DNA from: JBKJUK01 sp046590705
GTDB taxonomy: Bacteria; Acidobacteriota; Thermoanaerobaculia; Gp7-AA8
Assembly (NCBI GenBank): GCA_046590705.1
Contig: JBKJUK010000029.1
Span: 1-19,910 of the forward strand
DNA: 19,910 nt
Reading direction: 5' to 3'
In this document: piece after piece, positions 14,400 to 19,910 of the stretch
Layout of the letters: the number at the start of each line of letters is the position of its first letter
Numbering within the stretch: the first letter of the stretch is position 1
Notes under the pieces: model-generated
Database searches by the model: none
Told to the model about the DNA's origin: nothing
What the model saw: the letters and a program-made list of their open reading frames with translations, nothing else
Position numbers and translations under genes: made by a program

Positions 14400-16353
14400 G
14401 CGTGCGGGAAAACCTTTCAGCCAGCTTGTGAAGTTTCCAGGAACGGGATTCATAGATCGACGACAGCAGTGTGTTCAATCGGTTGACTTCGTCGTAGGAA
14501 TGCTGGAGCTGCTGATCTCTTGCTGAGAGTTCGTGCTGAACATCCCTCAACCGGAACGAGAAATCGCCTTCGGAAGCACGTGATGCCTCGAGCAGTGACT
14601 CCAGCTTCTCGACTCTGCTGAGCAATTCGCGGCTGCGCTCTTCGAGCGCCTGAATTGCTATCCGTGAATTCTCCAGCAGCACCTCCTGCTCGATCCTCAT
14701 GTCGGTGAGTTGCTGACGCGAACGATCCAGCTGCTCCTGAAGGTTCCCTTTGTCGCGCGTCAGGCGATGAACGTCTCCTCGCAGATGAGCACTCTGACCA
14801 CGTTGTGTGAATAGTTCTGACGCGATCGCATTCTCGTAGGATTTCTTACCCTCGAGACCTTTCGAGATCATTGCGGCATCGCTGAGAATTCCGTGCTTGC
14901 GCCAGATCTGCACGCGCGCTGCATGAAATCTGTCAGGTGCTCTGCGGGTGGCCATCACGATGGAGTCGGTCGCTTCCACGTGACGCACTTCGCAGGTGAC
15001 CTCCGGGATTCTCACGAAGGTGTTTCTGCTCGCGAGCCTGATCAGAAAGTCCCAGTCCTCGAATAGATCGAAGGCCTCGTCGAACCCCCCTGCTTCGTTA
15101 CACGCCTTTCGCGAAACGATGACACAGGGAAGAGGGATGAAGTTGTCGATGAGAAGAAGATCGCGGTCGAAATCCTGCCGGTACTCACGGCGGCTCTGTG
15201 CTCGCACCAGCTGGCCCTGTTCATCGCGAATCCATTCCGACGACACGGCATCGCTGTAGAAGATGTTCCCGGGCTCGCGCGCAGCTGCTGCGGCGAGCAG
15301 GGGAAGATGCTCTGGAAAGTACAGGTCGTCGTCGTCGAGAAAAGCCAGCAACTCTCCACTGGCAGCAGCCACACCACTGTTCAACGCAGCCGCACGTCCC
15401 CTGGAAGTGTCGTGTTGAACGAGAGTGACTCCTGCCGGCGCCGGATCAATGGTGCCGCCTCCATCGTTGACGATCACGATCTCCGCTGCTTCGTAGCTGT
15501 TCCGGATCGAGGCGATGGCATTTTCGAGCAGCGCTGGCCTGTTTCGCGTCCGGAGGATGACGCTGACTGAAGGAAGGGTCGCAGCCGGCGTGGAACGCGC
15601 CGTGGCCGCCATCGACGCAATCAGTGACATCGACGACGTCAACGGAATGTCGAGCACTCTGCTCACGAAATAGCCTTCGGCGTACTTCGCATCATCGCCG
15701 AGTGTCATCGTTCGATAGGCGTTCAATCCACGAGCGAAGTGCTCGTAGTCGCGCAGGGCGGTCTGTGATTCGTGAAGGGCCAGCGCAGCATACTTGCGCT
15801 CGGCCACGCTGGAGATATCGACGAGTACATTCGGCCTGAAGGGTTGACTGACTTCATAAAACGCGACTCGCGTGGTCGCCAACGTAGTTGATAGTTCGGA
15901 GGAGGACTGCAGCAGCGAGATGACGGCCTCGGCAAGGGCAGCGTGATCGGGGTGCAACTCGAGCGGGCTGGTGACGAGAAGCAGATCGGGAAGGAGATCC
16001 TTCAGTTCGCGCGAGATCGCAGCACGGAGGAGTCCGGCGTTCTCGCTGAGGCCCCGGTCGGCGAAGCGCAGGAAACGAACATCAGTCACTCCGAGTGATT
16101 CGAGTCCTGCTCGCGTTTCCGACTCGCGCCGGGAGACGTAATCTGCGGAGGGCGTGGTTTCCGCAGCCGATCCATCGGTCACCACGACTACGCGGACACG
16201 CCGTTTCTGATCTGCGTGCAAGGTCAGCAGCCCACCGCATCCGATGATCTCGTCGTCGGGATGTGGTGCAAGAACGAGTACGTTCTCGCCGAGCAGGCTG
16301 CTGGCCTCGAAGGGGATCAGCTGCTGTTCTGATGTAGTCATGCCCGCCGACAT
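14392..16353 (-). CDS. Fused PIG-L deacetylase, GT2 glycosyltransferase and coiled coil
   Basis: A 653-residue three-part protein. Residues 22-235 are a PIG-L/LmbE N-acetyl-sugar deacetylase with zinc motifs APHPDDE (29-35) and HPDH (134-137). Residues 260-490 are a GT2 glycosyltransferase with PSVSVILRTRNRP, VIVNDGGG (294-300) and a four-Asp metal site at 340-343, followed by GGFDEAFDLFEDWDFLIRL. Residues about 525-630 are a heptad-like, charge-rich coiled coil, ending in SRSWKLHKLAERFSR, a tail often seen on O-antigen glycosyltransferases. The start is either ATG 16353 or ATG 16341; the latter (649 aa) lies 10 bases after a CATAAT box. First gene of the leftward operon. It could couple deacetylation of an amino sugar to its transfer, with the coiled coil as scaffold. 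Confidence 0.85.
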   Translation of the reverse strand: MSAGMTTSEQQLIPFEASSLLGENVLVLAPHPDDEIIGCGGLLTLHADQKRRVRVVVVTDGSAAETTPSADYVSRRESETRAGLESLGVTDVRFLRFADRGLSENAGLLRAAISRELKDLLPDLLLVTSPLELHPDHAALAEAVISLLQSSSELSTTLATTRVAFYEVSQPFRPNVLVDISSVAERKYAALALHESQTALRDYEHFARGLNAYRTMTLGDDAKYAEGYFVSRVLDIPLTSSMSLIASMAATARSTPAATLPSVSVILRTRNRPALLENAIASIRNSYEAAEIVIVNDGGGTIDPAPAGVTLVQHDTSRGRAAALNSGVAAASGELLAFLDDDDLYFPEHLPLLAAAAAREPGNIFYSDAVSSEWIRDEQGQLVRAQSRREYRQDFDRDLLLIDNFIPLPCVIVSRKACNEAGGFDEAFDLFEDWDFLIRLASRNTFVRIPEVTCEVRHVEATDSIVMATRRAPDRFHAARVQIWRKHGILSDAAMISKGLEGKKSYENAIASELFTQRGQSAHLRGDVHRLTRDKGNLQEQLDRSRQQLTDMRIEQEVLLENSRIAIQALEERSRELLSRVEKLESLLEASRASEGDFSFRLRDVQHELSARDQQLQHSYDEVNRLNTLLSSIYESRSWKLHKLAERFSRTRG

Positions 16354-16357
16354 TATG
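16352..16357 (-). promoter_or_regulatory. Putative -10 box (CATAAT, minus strand) for the leftward glycan operon
   Basis: Read on the minus strand, CATAAT ends 10 bases before the ATG at 16341 and overlaps the alternative ATG at 16353. It is the only visible promoter-like sequence before six overlapping genes. No Shine-Dalgarno sequence or clear -35 is seen. Confidence 0.4.
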
Positions 16358-16410
16358 AAGTATCACGCAAGCGGGTGCATGGAGCTGCTGCAAACAGATT
16401 TTGCCCGTTC

Positions 16411-16560
16411 TTCTCAGAGGGATTCGTGGCGAGGACGTGGAAAGCTGTCCCGTTGCGAGGCGCAAAGCCTTTTGCGACGAAGGCATAGTGAGGAGCGAAC
16501 GGTCGTGCAGCTACGAAGCCGGTCCGCTTTCCGCGCCCGCAGCAGAGCTTCGTGAGGATG
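16411..16560. repeat. Diverged copy B of the palindromic intergenic element
   Basis: It aligns with copy A over its whole length: TTCTCA near the left end, TGCGAGGCGCA, TTTTGCGACGAAG, CATAGT, GAGGAGCGAA and GCAGCAGA occur in the same order. A stem is kept: GGACGTGGAAAGC (16433-16445) pairs with GCTTTCCGCGCCC (16526-16538) with one G-T pair and one mismatch. The stem bases differ from those of copy A, as expected if pairing rather than sequence is conserved. The 26-bp perfect outer arms of copy A are not preserved. It fills most of the gap between the divergent PIG-L fusion and diguanylate cyclase genes. Confidence 0.7.
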
Positions 16561-16598
16561 GGGGGCAGGCGATGCGCTCCAGCCCTCAAACGTTCGCC

Positions 16599-16604
16599 TA
16601 TAAT
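16599..16604 (+). promoter_or_regulatory. Consensus -10 box (TATAAT) for the diguanylate cyclase gene
   Basis: A perfect TATAAT ends 10 bases before the ATG at 16615. In-frame ATGs also occur at 16603 and 16609; the first is inside the box. The transcript would be leaderless or carry a leader of only a few bases. No -35 consensus is seen 16-18 bases upstream. Confidence 0.5.
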
Positions 16605-16614
16605 GAGAATGCTG

Positions 16615-17895
16615 ATGAAAAGTCTCGACGAAGCGATTGCGGAGAGCGAGCTGCACAACCGTATCCTCCGCTATCTGCACGGCTCGGCCAGCGGTATCGC
16701 AGATCAGTTCCTCACGAGTTCGGAGCGCGTTGCTCTGAATGATCTGATCTCTCTCGGTGCGGTTCGACAAGAAGGCAACGGTCTCTTTATGGCCTTGCCG
16801 CTGTCCGACCAGACCCGGGCTGTGCTCGATCGATTCGCCGCGGGTGCGACGAGCGTTCCAAAAGCTCAGATCGATCCGCAGGCATCCGAGTCGAATGAGG
16901 CGGTCGAACTCCTCAGCTTCATGCAGTCGCTCAACAACGCCACGTACAAGAGCAGCGACATGATCGAGCTCTTTCAGATCGGCTTTCGGCTGCTTGCAGG
17001 AAAGATCGGCTTCGAGATCGGGGCGGCCATCGTACTGGAGCAGACGCTCGACATTCATCTGTCACGAGCCGAGGGCGACGAGCGCGTCGTGAGCGAGAGT
17101 CTGATTGAAGAGATACGATCCCTGCTCCATGATCAGATTCCGGTGGAGTTCATCCCCACTGACGCAGTCGTGCGGTCTGACGCGGTAGTTCTCCCCCGGC
17201 ACGGGAGCGCCTCTGGCGCTGGTATTCCCGAGTACAGGCTGCAGACGATTCTTCATCAGGACAATCGCGCGGCTGGAATGCTGGTGGCATTTCGTGATGG
17301 CGAAGGTTTTACAATCGAAGAGCAGCGACTCATCGACATCATGGCTTCTCAGCTGACCATGGTTCTCGGAAATCTGCGCGCCCAGTCTAGGATCCAGAGT
17401 CTTGCCGACACCGACGAGCTCACGGGAATCTGGAACAAGCGATTTTTCAAGAGGCAGCTCCCCGGAGAAGTCGACCGTGCGCATGTGTACAACCTTCCGC
17501 TTTCTTTGCTGATGTTCGATGTGGACAACTTCAAGGAGATCAACGACACCTTCGGTCATCCGATGGGCGACGTAGTGCTTTCGGAGCTCTGCGGGCTCGT
17601 ACGTGAGTCGCTTCGTCAGCCCGACTACTTTGCCCGCTTCGGAGGCGACGAGTTCGCCATCATCCTTCCTCACACCGATCTCTGGGGCGCTCGCACAGTG
17701 GCTGAACGAATCGTGGAATCGGTCCGCAATCTCGACCTCTTCGTCGCTGACAATTCAGCGCATGTGCGAACCTCGGTCTCTGTCGGGATCGCGACGCTCT
17801 CTTCGTCGGATCTCACTGCTGCCGATCTGACCCAGCGTGCGGACGAGCAGTTGTATCTGGCCAAGAAGAGCGGGAAAAATCGATTCACATGGTGA
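16615..17895 (+). CDS. GAF-GGDEF diguanylate cyclase
   Basis: This enzyme makes c-di-GMP from two GTP. From the ATG at 16615 the protein has 426 residues. Residues 1-75 resemble a winged helix (helices, then GAVRQEGNGLFMALPL as a wing), residues about 95-255 resemble a GAF sensor domain, and 262-426 is the catalytic domain with DELTGIWNKRFF (267-278), FDVDNFKEINDTFGHPMGD (301-319) and an intact active site RFGGDEF (341-347). An inhibitory I-site RQPD (334-337) lies exactly five residues before GGDEF, so product inhibition is expected. The start at 16615 fits the -10 box; longer in-frame starts back to 16552 would read through it. The gene sits back to back with the leftward glycan operon, where c-di-GMP commonly controls surface polysaccharides. 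Confidence 0.85.
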   Translation: MKSLDEAIAESELHNRILRYLHGSASGIADQFLTSSERVALNDLISLGAVRQEGNGLFMALPLSDQTRAVLDRFAAGATSVPKAQIDPQASESNEAVELLSFMQSLNNATYKSSDMIELFQIGFRLLAGKIGFEIGAAIVLEQTLDIHLSRAEGDERVVSESLIEEIRSLLHDQIPVEFIPTDAVVRSDAVVLPRHGSASGAGIPEYRLQTILHQDNRAAGMLVAFRDGEGFTIEEQRLIDIMASQLTMVLGNLRAQSRIQSLADTDELTGIWNKRFFKRQLPGEVDRAHVYNLPLSLLMFDVDNFKEINDTFGHPMGDVVLSELCGLVRESLRQPDYFARFGGDEFAIILPHTDLWGARTVAERIVESVRNLDLFVADNSAHVRTSVSVGIATLSSSDLTAADLTQRADEQLYLAKKSGKNRFTW

Positions 17896-17900
17896 GCGCG

Positions 17901-18635
17901 ATGTCGAAGCGGAAATTACTCGTCGCGAACTGGAAGATGAATCTGCCTCCGGAAGGTGTCGAACACTACTGCGCCCGTCTGAATGATCTCGAAGAGATCG
18001 AGCGGCTCGCTCTCGTGATCGCACCACCGTTTCCGTTCATTCATGAGGTCCGCTCCTCCGTGCGCGGAAGCGTGGCGGTTGGATCGCAGAACTGCTCGGA
18101 CCGGGACGACGGTGCCTTTACTGGTGAGGTATCCGCGGCCATGCTGCGGGAAGCGGGTGCCGCCTGGGTAATCGTCGGTCACTCTGAGCGACGGAGCCTC
18201 CATGGCGAGACTAACTCGCTGATTGCGATGAAGGCGAGAGCTGCGATTTCGGCGGAGTTGACGCCCGTGGTCTGCGTGGGCGAATCCTCGGAAGTGAGGA
18301 ACGCCGGACACCCTGAGGACTTCATCTGCGGTCAGCTCAGGGAAAGCCTTAAAGGATTCGAGGCTGGCAGTCTGGTCGTGGCTTACGAGCCAGTCTGGGC
18401 CATCGGTACGGGAAGGCACGCCACTCCCGAAATCGTGAGCGCAGCGCACCAGGCACTGCGCCAGCAACTGACCGAACTCAATCTGGCAGATGCTCTGCTG
18501 CTCTATGGGGGAAGCGTGAGCCCGGAAAACTCCGCTGAGCTTGCCGCGATCGATGCCGTCGATGGCTTTCTGGTCGGGGGCGCAAGCCTCGATTCTTCCC
18601 GGTTTCTGTCAATCAGACAGGCCTTCGCCGGTTGA
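17901..18635 (+). CDS. tpiA: Triosephosphate isomerase
   Basis: Interconverts dihydroxyacetone phosphate and glyceraldehyde 3-phosphate in glycolysis and gluconeogenesis (cytoplasm). The 244-residue length is normal. All catalytic residues are visible: Lys12 in NWKMN, His94 in GHSERR and Glu163 in AYEPVWAIGTG. The phosphate-binding loop LYGGSVSPEN (201-210) and DGFLVGGASL (221-230) are present. The ATG at 17901 is preceded by GGTGAG at 17891-17896; an in-frame ATG at 17889 would overlap the diguanylate cyclase stop. The gene is therefore almost contiguous with the cyclase gene and may be co-transcribed with it. It is followed by secG and tRNA-Leu, a common bacterial order. Confidence 0.96.
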   Translation: MSKRKLLVANWKMNLPPEGVEHYCARLNDLEEIERLALVIAPPFPFIHEVRSSVRGSVAVGSQNCSDRDDGAFTGEVSAAMLREAGAAWVIVGHSERRSLHGETNSLIAMKARAAISAELTPVVCVGESSEVRNAGHPEDFICGQLRESLKGFEAGSLVVAYEPVWAIGTGRHATPEIVSAAHQALRQQLTELNLADALLLYGGSVSPENSAELAAIDAVDGFLVGGASLDSSRFLSIRQAFAG

Positions 18636-18678
18636 ACCTGCGGCTCCCGCTTTCCGTCACCAAGCAGGGTGAAAAAGG

Positions 18679-18707
18679 TTGACTCTCACCTGCTTCTCGG
18701 GAAGAAT
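18679..18707 (+). promoter_or_regulatory. Sigma-70-type promoter for secG
   Basis: TTGACT (18679-18684) and AAGAAT (18702-18707) are separated by exactly 17 bases, the best -35/-10 pair in the window. An imperfect inverted repeat (18662-18672 with 18686-18695, AAGCAGGGTGA/TCACCTGCTT) overlaps the -35 and could act as a tpiA terminator or an operator. Unlike the leaderless candidates, this promoter gives secG a leader of about 50 bases. Confidence 0.6.
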
Positions 18708-18715
18708 GGCGCGCC

Positions 18716-18731
18716 CTGGGAGGTTTCCCAG
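18716..18731 (+). promoter_or_regulatory. Small hairpin in the secG leader
   Basis: CTGGGA-GGTT-TCCCAG is a perfect 6-bp stem with a four-base loop, lying shortly after the predicted transcription start and 10 bases before the AAAGGA that may serve as ribosome binding site for secG. It may stabilise the 5' end; a regulatory role is not shown. Confidence 0.4.
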
Positions 18732-18762
18732 AGCGTCGTGAAAGGAACAGGTTGGTTCATCA

Positions 18763-19050
18763 ATGCTTATTTTCTTGATTGTTCTCCATGTGTTGATCAG
18801 TATCTTTCTCATCCTGGTTGTGCTTCTGCAGCAGGGTAAGGGAGCTGACCTCGCTGGCGCTTTTGGTGGTGGCGGATCTCAGACGTTCTTCGGGGCGCGC
18901 GGAGCTACGACCATTCTCCACAAGCTGACAACCGCGTTCTTCGTCCTGTTCGTCATTACCTCGATGGCGATCGCCGTTCTGCAGGCCAAGCCGCGCAGCT
19001 CAGTCATGAGCGGCTCGGCAGCAGCTCCTGCAGCCCCGGTCAAAAAGTGA
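18763..19050 (+). CDS. secG: Preprotein translocase subunit SecG
   Basis: SecG is the small accessory subunit of the SecYEG inner-membrane channel and aids protein export. The 95-residue product has the family layout: transmembrane helix 1 (about 3-22), the conserved cytoplasmic loop LLQQGKGADLAGAFGGGGSQ (21-40) with FFGARG (42-47), and transmembrane helix 2 (about 53-73). The C-terminal tail is Ala/Pro-rich and short. The possible ribosome binding site (AAGGA, 18742-18746) is unusually far (16 bases) from the ATG. The gene lies 11 bases before tRNA-Leu. Confidence 0.94.
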   Translation: MLIFLIVLHVLISIFLILVVLLQQGKGADLAGAFGGGGSQTFFGARGATTILHKLTTAFFVLFVITSMAIAVLQAKPRSSVMSGSAAAPAAPVKK

Positions 19051-19061
19051 CGAGACGGCAT

Positions 19062-19146
<85 letters not shown>

Positions 19147-19150
19147 CTTA

Positions 19151-19176
19151 TGAAGGCTCGCTTCGGCGAGCCTTCA
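19151..19176 (+). terminator. Rho-independent terminator after tRNA-Leu
   Basis: An 11-bp perfect stem (19151-19161 with 19166-19176) capped by a TTCG tetraloop and followed shortly by ATTTTAG. It lies four bases after the CCA end of the tRNA and should end the secG-tRNA transcript. Confidence 0.88.
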
Positions 19177-19223
19177 CCATTTTAGATGTAGTTTCCTGCG
19201 GTGTGGAGTCAGAAGGAGATTCG

Positions 19224-19562
19224 ATGAGCGAAGCCGTCAGCACAGATCCCGTCATGAAAGCCGGGGACGATGCGGAAGTGCTTCGTGACGTCGTCGCGAC
19301 TCTTCTCGACGAACTGAAGAAGGGTTCCGGCGACAAGGACAAGCGTCGGCAGGTCGAGGACTGGATGCGCAGTCTTACCGATAAGTATCCCGATTTCGGA
19401 GTGGAAGCGGGCCTGCGCGCCTACTACCTGGCCGAGGCCGGTCGTCTTGGCGATGACTTCAAGGATGCCACCGACCTCGGCGAGAGACTGACCCTCGGGC
19501 GGTCGATCGAGGGCTTCCTGGAGAAGGCCAACGAGAGCGGACGCAGACTTTCAGAGAAGTAA
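19224..19562 (+). CDS. Small conserved-looking protein of unknown function
   Basis: A 112-residue, highly charged, probably all-helical soluble protein; not recognised. The ATG at 19224 is chosen because AGAAGGAGA (19211-19219) is a strong Shine-Dalgarno sequence at good spacing; the longer open frame upstream would run through the terminator and tRNA. No signal peptide, membrane segment or cysteine cluster is visible. Acidic and basic residues alternate through DELKKGSGDKDKRRQVEDW. It sits between tRNA-Leu and a biotin carboxylase gene, with no context that reveals a role. Confidence 0.75.
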   Translation: MSEAVSTDPVMKAGDDAEVLRDVVATLLDELKKGSGDKDKRRQVEDWMRSLTDKYPDFGVEAGLRAYYLAEAGRLGDDFKDATDLGERLTLGRSIEGFLEKANESGRRLSEK

Positions 19563-19642
19563 GCTATTTCTCAGGATGTGCTGAGCGTGCCGCCTCGCAT
19601 CTGCCCGCTCGCGTCGTCCAGCATCTTCGCATCGGTTTGACC

Positions 19643-19648
19643 TACAAT
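19643..19648 (+). promoter_or_regulatory. Putative -10 box (TACAAT) for the biotin carboxylase gene
   Basis: TACAAT ends 7 bases before the GTG at 19656, the same arrangement as at 6044 and 8650. No Shine-Dalgarno sequence precedes the GTG, suggesting leaderless translation. A TTTGAC (19636-19641) is too close to be a -35. Confidence 0.5.
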
Positions 19649-19655
19649 CACCGCC

Positions 19656-19910
19656 GTGAAAGTCCTCGTTGCCAACCGCGGTGAAATCGCCGTTCGCGTG
19701 ATCCGTGCCTGTCGGGAGATGGGTTATCCGACTGTGGCCATCTACTCGGAAGCAGATCGCGCTGCGTTGCATGTTCTCTATGCAGATCAGGCCATGCCGG
19801 TAGGTCCTTCTCCATCCTCGCAAAGCTACCTTCGCATGGATGCCGTCATCGAAGCGGCCAGAGCGACCGGTGCGGAAGCTGTTCATCGCGGATACGGATT
19901 TCTCGCGGAG
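19656..19910 (+). CDS. Biotin carboxylase / biotin-dependent carboxylase alpha subunit, 3'-truncated by the window
   Basis: Only the first 85 codons are present; the frame is open to the right edge. The N-terminus MKVLVANRGEIAVRVIRACR is diagnostic of the biotin carboxylase N-terminal domain, followed by VAIYSEADRAALHVLYADQA and a region near HRGYGFLAE. The family carboxylates biotin with ATP and bicarbonate for acetyl-, propionyl- or pyruvate carboxylase; the visible part cannot say which. The usual Pro in HPGYGFL(A/S)E is Arg here. It begins with GTG after a -10-like box. Confidence 0.93.
   Translation, partial: MKVLVANRGEIAVRVIRACREMGYPTVAIYSEADRAALHVLYADQAMPVGPSPSSQSYLRMDAVIEAARATGAEAVHRGYGFLAE

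Overview
The window is a dense, GC-rich bacterial chromosome segment with almost no non-coding space; the largest gap between genes is about 260 bases. The mix of a large secreted PKD-domain protein with a repeated C-terminal beta module, an envelope-glycan locus with many overlapping genes, and several start codons 6-10 bases after a -10 box suggests an Acidobacteriota-like (Thermoanaerobaculia-type) or similar environmental phylum. This is inference from gene style; there is no rRNA or other taxonomic marker in the window.

Layout. (1) Bases 1-3389 hold the 3' part of a large secreted or surface protein with PKD domains, closed by a near-perfect hairpin terminator. (2) 3535-9722 (+) is an envelope-glycan block: a Wzt-type O-antigen ABC ATPase, a family-2 glycosyltransferase, a glycosyltransferase/methyltransferase fusion, a GNAT-like protein, a stand-alone receiver-domain protein and a small SAM methyltransferase. 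(3) 9695-16353 (-) is a second, convergent glycan block of six genes that overlap end to end: a PIG-L deacetylase/glycosyltransferase/coiled-coil fusion, a GT4-like glycosyltransferase, a GT2 glycosyltransferase, an LpxL/HtrB-like acyltransferase, a small membrane protein and a membrane-anchored NodB-type polysaccharide deacetylase. The two blocks collide tail to tail with a 28-base coding overlap. (4) 16615-17895 (+) is a GAF-GGDEF diguanylate cyclase, transcribed divergently from block 3. (5) 17901-19910 (+) is housekeeping: tpiA, secG and tRNA-Leu(GAG) in the order common in bacteria, then a small unknown protein and the start of a biotin carboxylase.

Together, blocks 2 and 3 look like one locus that builds, trims (two deacetylases), methylates, acylates and exports a lipid-linked surface glycan. 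Receiver-domain and c-di-GMP genes inside or beside it suggest signal control. No Wzm permease, Wzx flippase or polymerase lies in the window.

The least ordinary features are: a ~185-bp palindromic intergenic element (5862-6046), with a diverged relative at 16411-16560, which supplies the last 29 codons and stop of one glycosyltransferase and a -10-like box for the next gene; a recurring leaderless promoter/start arrangement at several gene starts; a four-unit C-terminal module in the PKD protein; and two unusual enzyme fusions in the glycan blocks.
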